Assembly: GCF_041912895.1 (NCBI RefSeq)
Contig: NZ_JAYSGI010000001.1
Coordinates: 930,001 to 994,000, forward strand
Length of the DNA stretch: 64,000 nt
Source of the DNA: Pelagerythrobacter sp041912895
GTDB lineage: Bacteria > Pseudomonadota > Alphaproteobacteria > Sphingomonadales > Sphingomonadaceae
Direction: 5' to 3'
Under the pieces are notes generated by a model that did no database searches, was not told the origin of the DNA, and was given only the letters and a program-made list of their open reading frames with translations. The position numbers and the translations under genes were made by a program. Of this stretch, positions 49,496 through 58,109 are shown piece after piece; within the stretch, counting starts at the first letter, position 1, and every line of letters begins with the position of its first letter.

Positions 49496-50091
49496 GCGAT
49501 TGCGGCGCATTTCCTCAGGAGTTGGTAGGCTTCGACCACGCGCCCCAGCCGCCCCTCGAACTTGCGGTCGCCGCCGTTGCGGTCGGGGTGATAGCGGCGG
49601 ACGAGTTCGGAATAGCGGCGGCGCAGGCGCTGGCGGTCGGTGTCCGAGCCGAGGCCCATCGTCTCCAGCGCCTGGACTTCCTCGCGGCTGAACCTGCCGT
49701 CCATCGCCATCTTCGCTTCGCGTTCGGCCCGGCTGCGGATGCCCCCCGCCCGCGCGGCGATGGCATCGAGGGGATCGTCGAAGTCGGCCCAGCGCGGCAT
49801 CCCGTCGATCCCGGCGGTCGGGCGGAACGAGGGGCTTTCAGTGCGCCAGCCCGCGCCCGGCGCCTGCGCGTGGAGGATTTCCTCCGCGCTCATGCCTTCG
49901 AACCAGTCGTAGCCCGCGTTGAATTCGCGCACGTGATCGAGGCAGAACCAGCGCCAGCCCCCCGGTCCGTCGAACGAATTGCCCTGCCCGCCGGGCGCGC
50001 GAAACTCGCCCGCCTCGCGGCAGCCCGGCATCTCGCACCTCTGCTCGCTGTCTTCGTATCGTCCGTGGAACTTGCTCTGCTTCACGTCCAT
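49492..50091 (-). CDS. J-domain protein with C-terminal J domain
   Basis: 199 residues. A DnaJ-like J domain occupies the C-terminal ~65 residues, with HPD at 168-170 (RRYHPDRNGGDRKFEG) preceded by LGSDTDRQRLRRRYSELV. The N-terminal part has CEMPGCREAG and WFCLDHVREFNAGYDWFEGMS, with Cys and His that could bind zinc. Such DnaJ-like proteins stimulate DnaK; this inverted layout (J domain last) is common in alphaproteobacteria. Starts at 50091 and 50103 are possible. It is divergent from bolA with hardly any space between. Confidence 0.82.
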   Translation of the reverse strand: MDVKQSKFHGRYEDSEQRCEMPGCREAGEFRAPGGQGNSFDGPGGWRWFCLDHVREFNAGYDWFEGMSAEEILHAQAPGAGWRTESPSFRPTAGIDGMPRWADFDDPLDAIAARAGGIRSRAEREAKMAMDGRFSREEVQALETMGLGSDTDRQRLRRRYSELVRRYHPDRNGGDRKFEGRLGRVVEAYQLLRKCAAIA

Positions 50092-50101
50092 TAGGATGGG
50101 C

Positions 50102-50413
50102 ATGGACAAGCCGAATGGGAACCCCCAAACCATGCCGATGGCCGGGCCTTTGCAGAACGAAATCGAATCCCTCCTCACCAATTCCTTCGCGCCGACGCGG
50201 CTGGAAGTGATCAACGATAGCGCGCAGCATCGCGGCCATTCGGGCGACGATGGCAGCGGCGAATCGCACTTTACCGTGGTGATCGAGAGTGAAGCTTTCA
50301 CCGGCAAGAACCGGCTTGAGCGGCAACGGCTGGTCAATGCCGCGCTGGGCGACATTCCCGGCGAACGGGTCCACGCACTCGCGATCCGCGCCTTCGCGCC
50401 GGGAGACGCCTGA
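50102..50413 (+). CDS. bolA: BolA-family protein
   Basis: 103 residues from ATG 50102; later ATGs at 50132 or 50138 give an N-terminus closer to other BolA proteins (PLQNEIESLLTNSFAPTRL). Core: LEVINDSAQHRGHSGDDGSGES (with the His pair of BolA), HFTVVIESEAFTGKNRLERQRL and the terminal VHALAIRAFAP. BolA proteins partner glutaredoxins in Fe-S and iron signalling. The stop overlaps the next gene (TGATGG). Confidence 0.88.
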   Translation: MDKPNGNPQTMPMAGPLQNEIESLLTNSFAPTRLEVINDSAQHRGHSGDDGSGESHFTVVIESEAFTGKNRLERQRLVNAALGDIPGERVHALAIRAFAPGDA

Positions 50414-51132
50414 TGGCCTACGACCTGTGGTACTGGCCGAGCATTCCGGGACGCGGTGAGTTCGTGCGGCTCGCGCTGGAAGCGGCGGGCGTGGCCTACC
50501 GCGATGTCGCGCGTGAGGACGGGGTTAAGGCGCTGACGGCCGATCTTGAAGCGCGCAGCGGCATCCGCCCGTTTGCCCCGCCCTATCTCACCACCAGCGC
50601 GAAGGGCGGCGAGTTCGCGATCGCGCAGGTCGCGCACATCCTCGCCTGGCTGGCCGACCGGCACGGCTTCGGCGCGGGCGAGCTGGAGCGCGATCTCGAA
50701 CTGATCCAGCTTCAGCTTACGATCTCGGACATGGTGGCGGAGGTCCACGCGGTGCACCACCCGATCGCGGGCAGCCTCTATTACGACGACCAGAAGGACG
50801 CCGCGCTCGAAGCCGCGGTGCGCTTTCGCGACGAGCGCATTCCCAAGTTCCTCGGCTATTTCGAGGAAGCACTGGGCGCGAACGAAGGGCCTTTCGTGCT
50901 TGGCGTGAAATGGAGCCACGTCGACACCTCGCTGTTCCTGCTTGTCGAAGGGCTGCGCTATATGTTCCCCAAGCGGATGGAGGAAGTCGGCGGCGATTAT
51001 CCCAGCCTCGCGGCCTGCCACGATGCGGTCGGCGAACTGGAGGGCGTGGCCGCTTACCGCAAATCGGACCGCTGCATCCCCTTCAACGAAGACGGCATCT
51101 TTCGCCATTACCCGGAGCTCGATGGCAAATGA
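50413..51132 (+). CDS. glutathione S-transferase family protein (sigma-like)
   Basis: 239 residues. YDLWYWPSIPGRGEFVRLALEAA with Tyr near the start is of the sigma/mu-type GST pattern; IRPFAPPYLTTSAKGGEFAIAQVAHILAWLAD replaces the usual glutathione loop. The C-terminal domain is helical and has the family end FNEDGIFRHYPELDG. Start ATG is inside the bolA stop. Probably co-transcribed with pirin, SDR and hydrolase genes. Confidence 0.8.
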   Translation: MAYDLWYWPSIPGRGEFVRLALEAAGVAYRDVAREDGVKALTADLEARSGIRPFAPPYLTTSAKGGEFAIAQVAHILAWLADRHGFGAGELERDLELIQLQLTISDMVAEVHAVHHPIAGSLYYDDQKDAALEAAVRFRDERIPKFLGYFEEALGANEGPFVLGVKWSHVDTSLFLLVEGLRYMFPKRMEEVGGDYPSLAACHDAVGELEGVAAYRKSDRCIPFNEDGIFRHYPELDGK

Positions 51133-52013
51133 TCGAACAGACCATCACCCCCGACACCCATGATCTGGGACAGTTCGAGGTGCGGCGCGCGATCCCCTCG
51201 CGTGCGCGGACGATGGTGGGGCCGTTCATCTTCGTCGACCAGTTCGGGCCGGCGCAACTCGATATCGGCGCGGGGATGGACGTGCGCCCGCATCCGCATA
51301 TCGACCTCGCCACGGTGACCTGGCTGTTCGAGGGCGCGATCGATCACCGCGACAGCCTCGGCACATTTGCCACGATCCGCCCGGGGCAGGTCAACCTGAT
51401 GACCGCCGGGCGCGGGATCGTGCACTCGGAGCGCAGCCCGCAGGACGAGCGCGACCGCGGCGCGAAGCTCTACGGCATGCAGACTTGGCTCGCGCTGCCC
51501 GACGGGCAGGAGGAAATCGACCCGGCCTTCGAGGCGCAGACCGATCTTCCAGTGGTCGAGGACCAGTGCGCGAAGGCGATCGTCATCATGGGCGAGCTGT
51601 GGGGCAAGCGCGCGGCGACGACCACGCATGCCGACACGATCTATGCCGACATCGTGCTCGCCGCATCGGGCGCGCTGCCGATCGAGGCCAAGGCGGACGA
51701 GCGCGCGGTGATGCTGGTGGGCGGCGAGGCGAGCGTCGACGGCCAGCCGCTCGGGCTTTACGAATTGACCGTGCTCAAGCCCGGCGCCGAAATGACGCTC
51801 GCGAGCGAGCGCGGCGGGCGAGTGATGCTGCTCGGCGGCGAGGCGTTCACGACGAAGCGCCACGTGTGGTGGAACTTCGTCAGTTCGGATCGCGAACGGA
51901 TCAACCAGGCAAAGCACGACTGGAAGGACGGCAAATTCCCCAAGGTGCCGGGCGACGAGGATGAATTCATCCCGCTTCCCGACAAGCAGCCCAATACGGT
52001 GAGCTACCCATGA
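51129..52013 (+). CDS. pirin-family protein
   Basis: 294 residues, bicupin. The metal-binding HPHIDLATVTWLFEGAIDHRDS and the region PGQVNLMTAGRGIVHSERSP are the pirin N-terminal motif; GMQTWLALPDGQEEIDPAF follows. Pirins are iron proteins, some quercetin dioxygenases, others redox sensors. ATG 51129 overlaps the GST stop (ATGA). The C-terminal tail (SSDRERINQAKHDWKDGKFPK) is typical for bacterial forms. Confidence 0.9.
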   Translation: MIEQTITPDTHDLGQFEVRRAIPSRARTMVGPFIFVDQFGPAQLDIGAGMDVRPHPHIDLATVTWLFEGAIDHRDSLGTFATIRPGQVNLMTAGRGIVHSERSPQDERDRGAKLYGMQTWLALPDGQEEIDPAFEAQTDLPVVEDQCAKAIVIMGELWGKRAATTTHADTIYADIVLAASGALPIEAKADERAVMLVGGEASVDGQPLGLYELTVLKPGAEMTLASERGGRVMLLGGEAFTTKRHVWWNFVSSDRERINQAKHDWKDGKFPKVPGDEDEFIPLPDKQPNTVSYP

Positions 52014-52825
52014 GCTTCGCAGACCAGACCGTCTGGATCACCGGCGCATCCTCGGGCATCGGCGCGGCGCTGGCGCGCGAGTTCGCCGGGCGCGGGGCGA
52101 AGATCGTGCTGTCGGGGCGTGACGAGGCGCGGCTGGCGGCGGTGGCGGATGCGCTCGATGTGGAAACGCTCACTCTCCCCTTCGACGTGCGCGACGATGC
52201 GGCGCTGGCCGCGGCGACCGCGCAGGCGATCGCGTGGCGCGGCGGGGTCGACGTGGCGGTGGCCAACGCGGGCATCTCCCAGCGCAGCACCGCGCTCGAG
52301 ACCGACATGCAGGTCTATCGCGACATCATCGCCGTCGACCTGACCCAGCAGATCGCCTTCGCACAGGGGTTGATCGGGCACATGGCGGAGCGCGGCAGCG
52401 GGCGGCTGGTTTTCATTTCCTCGGTCGCGGGCAAGGTCGGGGTGCCGATGCGCACCGCCTATTGCGCGGCCAAGTTCGGGCTGATCGGCTATGCCGACGC
52501 GCTGCGCGCCGAACTGTCGCAAAGCGGCGTGGAGGTCCATGTCGTCGCACCCGGCTCGGTCGCGACCGACGTCAGCCGCAACGCGCTGACCGCCGACGGA
52601 TCGGCGCGCGGCAAAAGCGACAAGGCGATCGAGAACGGCATTCCGGCAGGCGAGGCGGCGCAGGAAATGGTCGACGCCATCGCGCTCAATCAGCGCGAGA
52701 TCGTGGTCGCGCGCGGAATGGAGGAGGCGATGGGCAAGCTGCGCCAGACGCCAGACCAGTTGTTCGACCAGGTCGCGGCGATGGTCGCCGCGGGCTATGT
52801 CGAGAAGATGGAAGCGGAGGGATGA
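52010..52825 (+). CDS. short-chain dehydrogenase/reductase
   Basis: 271 residues, classical SDR. VWITGASSGIGAALAREFAG is the NAD(P)-binding loop, VANAGIS the NAG motif, and the catalytic Ser-Tyr-Lys set is VFISSVAGKVGVPMRTAYCAAKFG. The APGSVATDVS phosphate loop is kept. C-terminal part includes MEEAMGKLRQTPDQ. The substrate is unknown. Starts within the pirin stop. Confidence 0.88.
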   Translation: MSFADQTVWITGASSGIGAALAREFAGRGAKIVLSGRDEARLAAVADALDVETLTLPFDVRDDAALAAATAQAIAWRGGVDVAVANAGISQRSTALETDMQVYRDIIAVDLTQQIAFAQGLIGHMAERGSGRLVFISSVAGKVGVPMRTAYCAAKFGLIGYADALRAELSQSGVEVHVVAPGSVATDVSRNALTADGSARGKSDKAIENGIPAGEAAQEMVDAIALNQREIVVARGMEEAMGKLRQTPDQLFDQVAAMVAAGYVEKMEAEG

Positions 52826-53724
52826 GCATGGAGCAGACGCGTGCGGCGCTCGCTAACGGGATCGAGCTGGACGTGGTCGACACCGGGCCGAAAGATGCGC
52901 CTGCGCTGATCTTCCTCCACGGCTTTCCCGAAAGCCATCGCACCTGGCGCCATCAGATCGCGCATTTATCGGACCGCTTCCGCTGCGTCGCGCCCGACCA
53001 GCGCGGCTATCGCGGATCGTCGAAGCCGCAGGAAGTCGAGGCCTACACGCCCGACAAACTGATCGGCGACGTGTTCCTGCTCGCCGACGCGCTGGGGATC
53101 GAGAAGTTCACGATCGTCGGCCACGACTGGGGCGGCGCGATCGCTTGGGGCACCGCGCTCGCCGGGCAGGCGAACGGGCGCGTGACGCGCGCCGTGATCG
53201 CCAATGCGCCGCATCCGGCGATTTTCCAGCAGCTGCTGTATACCAACGAGCACCAACGGGCCTCCAGCCAGTACATGCGCGGCTTCCGCGACCCCGAAAA
53301 CGACGCGCTGGTGCGTGAGCACGGCCTCGCCGGTATCCTGATGAAGGAAATCAAGTGGGATCGTCCGAGCGCCATGGAGCCGGAGGAGCGCGAGGCGCTG
53401 CTGGCGGACTGGCAGGATCGCGAAGCGGCGTTCGGCATGCTCAACTGGTATCGCGCGAGCTCGGTCGACGTGCCGCCGCTCGACGCGCCCTATGCCCGCC
53501 CCGAAGGCTGGACCCCGCCGCCGTTGCCCAAGCTGACGATCCCGACGCTGGTGGTCTGGGCAATGGACGACCTCGCGCTGCCGCCCGAGAACCTTGAGGG
53601 AATGGACGCGATCATCGACGACCTGACGATCGTGGAAGTGCCCGACTGCGGGCATTTCGTGCCGTGGGAAGCCCCCGAGGCGGTCAACACGGCTCTGGAT
53701 GAATTTCTTGCGCGGACCGAGTAA
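52822..53724 (+). CDS. alpha/beta hydrolase (epoxide hydrolase-like)
   Basis: 300 residues. HGFPESHRTWRHQIAHLS oxyanion segment, then GHDWGGAIAW with nucleophile D102, and CGHFVPWEAP with the catalytic His. An Asp nucleophile in GHDWGG indicates an epoxide hydrolase or haloalkane dehalogenase type rather than a Ser esterase. Start ATG 52822 lies in the SDR stop (ATGA). Last gene of the same-strand series; its stop abuts the convergent DUF2332 gene. Confidence 0.85.
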   Translation: MSMEQTRAALANGIELDVVDTGPKDAPALIFLHGFPESHRTWRHQIAHLSDRFRCVAPDQRGYRGSSKPQEVEAYTPDKLIGDVFLLADALGIEKFTIVGHDWGGAIAWGTALAGQANGRVTRAVIANAPHPAIFQQLLYTNEHQRASSQYMRGFRDPENDALVREHGLAGILMKEIKWDRPSAMEPEEREALLADWQDREAAFGMLNWYRASSVDVPPLDAPYARPEGWTPPPLPKLTIPTLVVWAMDDLALPPENLEGMDAIIDDLTIVEVPDCGHFVPWEAPEAVNTALDEFLARTE

Positions 53725-54819
53725 CTAACCCAGCCATTTCACCCACGCGCCGTGCGGATGCGCGGTCGCGAGCAGCGTCCATTCGTCTGGCCCGGGCCAG
53801 TGGCGGGCGCGCAATTCGTGCGCGAAGGTTTCGCGGTTGGTTTCGAGCATGAGCCAGGCGAGCGGCTTCTGTGCGGTCGCGGCCCGCCCCGCCCGCTCCA
53901 TCGCCGCCACGATACGGTCGCGTGCGGTTTCGGGCAGATATTGCCAGACGATGGAGTGGAACAGCGTGCGCGCCACGCCCTCCACCTGTGGCTCGGCGAG
54001 AACCTCTTCCACCCATTCATCGGCGGCCATGCGGTCGAGTTCGGGCGCACGGTCTTCCGTCAGCAGCGCAGCGCGGTCGATCCGGCCCATCCGCTCGCGC
54101 GCCTCGGGCCAGACATAGCTCTTCAGGCGCAGCACGGTGTCCGGATCGCGCAAGTCCAGCGGCTTGACGTCGCAGCCGCGAATGCCCTCGATCGTCACCG
54201 GGTCGCCGGGCGGAGGAGCACCGCGCCATTCGGGGGCGAGGCGGATCGGAGAGGTCGCCGGCCCCGCGCTCACCCCGCCGAGATCGAAGCGAAACCGCTC
54301 CATCATCGTGTTGATACCCGCGCTGGCGCCGATCTCGTTCATCTCGAAACGTGGACCGATCCTGCCCGACAGCCACATCAGGCCGGCCATGAGGCTGGCC
54401 GAGCGACCCGCCTCGTTGGTCTGCGGCGGATGGTCGAGCCATGGCAGGAGAACGTGATCGAACGTCTCGACCAGACCGACGACGAGATCGTCGACCTTGC
54501 CCTGGTCGGTCGTAATCCCGGCATAGACCGGCTCCAGCCGCCGGTCGGTGCCGCTCAGCAGCAGATAGTGCAGCCCGCCGACGATGCGCAGCGGCATCGC
54601 GTCCTCCACCACCAGCCCCTGCCAGTTCGCCATGCGGCGGCCCACGGCGGTGTCGGTTTCGAGCACCGGCAAGAGGCCGCGGATCACCCGCGCGGTGCCG
54701 GGCGCTCCGGCGTTTTCGGCGTGATCCGCTTGCCATGCGATCCCTTCGGGGACCGAGCGGGTATGCATGATCGCCTCTGCGCTGCCTGCCATCTCCATTG
54801 CCCTTTCCCGGCTCGCCAT
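53725..54819 (-). CDS. DUF2332 protein
   Basis: 364 residues, if started at 54819; ATGs at 54798 and 54792 are alternatives. Family features: LRIVGGLHYLLLSGTDRRL, TNEAGRSASLMAGLMWLSGR and FEMNEIGASAGINTMMERFRFD, and LARHWPGPDEWTLLATAHPHG-like C-terminus. PF10094 is uncharacterised; the GASAGIN loop resembles a Rossmann SAM-binding turn, which is inference. Divergent from hisG with 17 bp between starts. Confidence 0.8.
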   Translation of the reverse strand: MASRERAMEMAGSAEAIMHTRSVPEGIAWQADHAENAGAPGTARVIRGLLPVLETDTAVGRRMANWQGLVVEDAMPLRIVGGLHYLLLSGTDRRLEPVYAGITTDQGKVDDLVVGLVETFDHVLLPWLDHPPQTNEAGRSASLMAGLMWLSGRIGPRFEMNEIGASAGINTMMERFRFDLGGVSAGPATSPIRLAPEWRGAPPPGDPVTIEGIRGCDVKPLDLRDPDTVLRLKSYVWPEARERMGRIDRAALLTEDRAPELDRMAADEWVEEVLAEPQVEGVARTLFHSIVWQYLPETARDRIVAAMERAGRAATAQKPLAWLMLETNRETFAHELRARHWPGPDEWTLLATAHPHGAWVKWLG

Positions 54820-54836
54820 CTAAGTGCGCCCGCGCA

Positions 54837-55487
54837 ATGGCCGCACCGCTGACCTTCGCCATCCCCAAAGGGCGCATCCTCGACGAGGCGCTGCCCGTGA
54901 TGGCGCGCGCGGGCCTCGTGCCGGAAGACGCGTTCCACGACAAGGGCAACCGCAGCCTGACCTTCGGCACCACGCGTGACGACGTGCGGCTGATCCGCGT
55001 GCGCGCATTCGACGTCGCGACGTTCGTCGCCCACGGCGCAGCGCAGGCGGGGATCGTGGGATCGGACGTGATCGAGGAATTCGATTATTCGGATCTCTAC
55101 GCGCCGGTCGATCTCGCCATCGGGCACTGCCGCCTCTCGCTCGCCGCGCCCGCCGACACGGCGGAGGCGCATGTGGGCGCGAGCCACCTGCGGGTGGCGA
55201 CAAAATATCCGAACATCACACGTAGGTGGTTCGAGGGGCGCGGCGTGCAGGCCGAGTGCGTCAAGCTCAACGGCGCGATGGAGATCGCCCCGGCGCTGGG
55301 TCTCGCCGGGCGGATCGTCGATCTGGTCTCGACCGGCCGCACGCTGGTGGAAAACGGGCTGGAGGAACGCGACGTCATCATGCAGGTCTCCGCCCGGCTG
55401 ATCGTCAACCGCGCCGCGCTCAAGACCGATCCGCGCGTGGCCGACCTGGTCGAGCGTTTCCGCGCGAACGTGGCAGCACCCGCCTGA
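54837..55487 (+). CDS. hisG: ATP phosphoribosyltransferase, short form
   Basis: 216 residues, the HisGs form that lacks the C-terminal regulatory domain and works with HisZ. Motifs: LTFAIPKGRILDEAL, AAQAGIVGSDVIEEF, LRVATKYPNITRRWFEGRG, and the PRPP loop DLVSTGRTLVENGLEE. First step of histidine synthesis. No hisZ is visible in this window. It is followed by hisD with a TGATG overlap. Confidence 0.93.
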   Translation: MAAPLTFAIPKGRILDEALPVMARAGLVPEDAFHDKGNRSLTFGTTRDDVRLIRVRAFDVATFVAHGAAQAGIVGSDVIEEFDYSDLYAPVDLAIGHCRLSLAAPADTAEAHVGASHLRVATKYPNITRRWFEGRGVQAECVKLNGAMEIAPALGLAGRIVDLVSTGRTLVENGLEERDVIMQVSARLIVNRAALKTDPRVADLVERFRANVAAPA

Positions 55488-56776
55488 TGCGCCGCCTTGC
55501 GATCACCGATGCAGGGTTCGAGGCCGCCTTCGCGCGGCTGGTCGACGGCCGGCGCGAAAGCGATGTCGAGGTGCGGCAGGATGTCGCGACGATCGTCGAA
55601 GCGGTGCGCCGGAGGGGCGACGCCGCATTGGCCGAATACACGCTGCGGTTCGACAAGCACCGCCTGTCGGGTGAGAGCGACTGGCGCATTGCGGCGGACG
55701 ACTGCCGCGCGGCTTACGAAGCACTTGAGCCCGCCTTGCGCGACGCGCTCGATCTCGCCGCCGCACGGATCGAGGCCTATCACCGCGACCAGCTTCCGGC
55801 GGATCGCGACTTTACCGACGAGGCCGGGGTCCGGCTCGGCGCGAAGTGGCTGCCGGTCGATGCCGCGGGGCTCTACGTGCCCGGCGGGCGCGCGGCCTAC
55901 CCCTCCTCGCTGCTGATGAATGCGATCCCCGCGCGGGTGGCGGGGGTGGAGCGGCTGGTGGTCGTTACCCCGTCGCGCGGAGGCGAGACGAACCCGCTGG
56001 TGCTGGCCGCTGCACATATCGCACAAGTCGACGAAATCTGGCGCGTAGGCGGCGCGCAGGCGATCGCCGCGCTCGCCTATGGCACCGACCGGATCGCGCG
56101 CGTCGACGCGATCACCGGGCCGGGCAACGCCTGGGTCGCGGAGGCCAAGCGCCAGCTCTACGGCGTGGTCGGGATCGACATGGTCGCGGGGCCGAGCGAG
56201 ATCCTGGTGATCGCCGACGCCGACAACGATCCCGACTGGATCGCCGCCGACCTGCTGAGCCAGGCCGAACACGACCCGACCAGCCAGTCCATCCTCATCA
56301 CCGACGATGCCGCTTTCGCCAGCCAGGTCGAGGACCGGATCGACACGCAATCGGCCATGCTCTCCACCCGCGCGACCGCGCAGACGAGTTGGCGCGACAA
56401 CGGCGTGACGATCGTGGTCGAGCGCCTGGAACAGGCCGTGCCGCTCGCCAATCGCCTCGCCGCCGAACACGTCGAACTCGCGGTCGCCGACCCCGAGGCG
56501 CTGTTTGCCGGCTTGCGGCACGCGGGCAGCGTGTTCCTCGGCCGCCATACGCCCGAGGCGGTCGGCGACTACGTCGCGGGGCCGAACCACGTGCTACCCA
56601 CCGGCCGCCGCGCGCGCTTCGCCAGCGGGCTGTCGGTGCTCGATTTCATGAAGCGCACCAGCTTCATCGCGCTCGACCCGGCATCGCTCGCCGCGATCGG
56701 CCCCGCCGCGGTCGCGTTGGCCGAGGCCGAGGGGCTGCCGGCCCACGCCAATTCCGTTTCCATGAGGCTCCGTTGA
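55487..56776 (+). CDS. hisD: histidinol dehydrogenase
   Basis: 429 residues. It oxidises histidinol to histidine in two NAD-dependent steps using a zinc ion. GLYVPGGRAAYPSSLLM, EIWRVGGAQAIAALAYGT, ITGPGNAWVAEAKRQLYG, GPSEILVIAD and AEHDPTSQSIL are present, with the Glu/His pair of the catalytic loop. Length is normal. Start in the hisG stop, and the stop shares a base with the nusB ATG. Confidence 0.96.
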   Translation: MRRLAITDAGFEAAFARLVDGRRESDVEVRQDVATIVEAVRRRGDAALAEYTLRFDKHRLSGESDWRIAADDCRAAYEALEPALRDALDLAAARIEAYHRDQLPADRDFTDEAGVRLGAKWLPVDAAGLYVPGGRAAYPSSLLMNAIPARVAGVERLVVVTPSRGGETNPLVLAAAHIAQVDEIWRVGGAQAIAALAYGTDRIARVDAITGPGNAWVAEAKRQLYGVVGIDMVAGPSEILVIADADNDPDWIAADLLSQAEHDPTSQSILITDDAAFASQVEDRIDTQSAMLSTRATAQTSWRDNGVTIVVERLEQAVPLANRLAAEHVELAVADPEALFAGLRHAGSVFLGRHTPEAVGDYVAGPNHVLPTGRRARFASGLSVLDFMKRTSFIALDPASLAAIGPAAVALAEAEGLPAHANSVSMRLR

Positions 56777-57231
56777 TGTCCGCTAACGCACCCCGTCGCT
56801 CGCTCGCCCGCTCCGCCGCGCGGCTCGCGGCGGTCCAGGCGCTCTACCAGCGCGAGATGGAGAAGACCGCGCTCGCGCGTCTGCTCGACGAATTCCATCA
56901 GCACCGCCTCGGCGCGTTGATCGAGGACGAGCAATACGCCGACGCCGAAGTCGCGTTCTTCGACGACGTGGTGTCGGGCGTCGATGCGCGCTGCGACGAG
57001 ATCGACCTGCTGTTGAGCGAGAAGCTGGCCAAGGGCTGGAGCCTCGCGCGGCTCGACAAGACGATGCTGCAGGTATTGCGCGCGGGAACCTACGAGTTAA
57101 TGGCACGTGCAGACGTGCCGGTGGGCACGGTGATCGGCGAGTACGTCGATGTCGCCAAGGCCTTCTTCGACGACCGCGAGGCCAAGTTCGCCAACGGCGT
57201 GCTCGACGCGGTCGCCAAGCAGGTGCGATGA
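56776..57231 (+). CDS. nusB: transcription antitermination factor NusB
   Basis: 151 residues, all-helical. RSAARLAAVQALYQREM and VGTVIGEYVDVAKAFFDDREAKFANGVLDAV are the NusB signature ends. With NusE (S10) it binds BoxA of rRNA leaders. Overlap with hisD (TGATG) and thiL (ATGA) on both sides makes a hisG-hisD-nusB-thiL unit, as often found in alphaproteobacteria. Confidence 0.95.
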   Translation: MSANAPRRSLARSAARLAAVQALYQREMEKTALARLLDEFHQHRLGALIEDEQYADAEVAFFDDVVSGVDARCDEIDLLLSEKLAKGWSLARLDKTMLQVLRAGTYELMARADVPVGTVIGEYVDVAKAFFDDREAKFANGVLDAVAKQVR

Positions 57232-58109
57232 GCGGCGAGCTCGATTTCATCGAGCTGCTGCGCGCCGCGCCGCTGCACCCCGGTGCGCGCGGGCTGGAAG
57301 ACGACGCGGCGGTGCTGGCCATCGGCGGCGAGACGCTGGTCCTGACGCACGACATGCTGGTGGAAGGCGTCCACACGGCGGAGGGGCAAGACCCGGCCGA
57401 CGTGGCGTGGAAGCTCGTCGCGACCAACCTTTCCGACCTTGCGGCGAAAGGCGCGCAGCCGCTGGGCGTGCTCGTCGGATTCATGCTCGGCGAGGGCGAC
57501 GAGCACTTCGTCCGGGGTTTGCGCGAGGCGTTAGAGTCCTTCCACACCCCGCTGCTGGGCGGCGACACCGTTTCGGGCGGCCCGCCGCGCAGTTACGGTC
57601 TGACCGCGATCGGCCGCGCGACGCATGTTCCGGTACCCGCCCGGAGCGGTGCGCAGGCGGGCGATGCGCTTTACGTCACCGGAACGCTCGGCGCGGCGCT
57701 GGCGGGTTACGAAGCGTTCCAGGCGGGCGACCGCGAGGCCGCCCAGCCCTATCTCCGCCCCACGCCTCAGCTTGCAGCGGGGCAGGCGCTCGCGCCGGTC
57801 GTGACGGCGATGATGGACGTATCGGATGGCCTGCTGCTCGATGCCTGGCGGATGGCGAGCGCGAGCGGCGTGACCTTCGAGATCGATCCCACGTCCGTAC
57901 CGATAGCCCTGCCCGATGCGCGGCGGGCCGAAGCATTACGCTGGGGCGACGACTACCAGTTGCTCTTTACCGCGCCGGACGGCGCCGATCTGCCCTTCCC
58001 CGCCGTGCGGATCGGAACGGCGATGCCGCTGTTCGAAGGCGCCCAGCTCAAGCTCGAAGGCGAGCTGATCCGCAACCCGGACGGCCTCGGCTACAGCCAC
58101 GAAAGCTAG
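57228..58109 (+). CDS. thiL: thiamine-monophosphate kinase
   Basis: 293 residues. PurM-like fold with GLEDDAAVLAIGGETLVLTHDMLVEGVH at the N-terminus (the Asp-rich nucleotide/metal site), AAKGAQPLGVLVGFML, GGDTVSGGP and MDVSDGLLLDAWRM. It phosphorylates thiamine monophosphate to the diphosphate. Overlaps nusB by four bases and converges with the desaturase gene, sharing the stop bases. Confidence 0.94.
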   Translation: MSGELDFIELLRAAPLHPGARGLEDDAAVLAIGGETLVLTHDMLVEGVHTAEGQDPADVAWKLVATNLSDLAAKGAQPLGVLVGFMLGEGDEHFVRGLREALESFHTPLLGGDTVSGGPPRSYGLTAIGRATHVPVPARSGAQAGDALYVTGTLGAALAGYEAFQAGDREAAQPYLRPTPQLAAGQALAPVVTAMMDVSDGLLLDAWRMASASGVTFEIDPTSVPIALPDARRAEALRWGDDYQLLFTAPDGADLPFPAVRIGTAMPLFEGAQLKLEGELIRNPDGLGYSHES

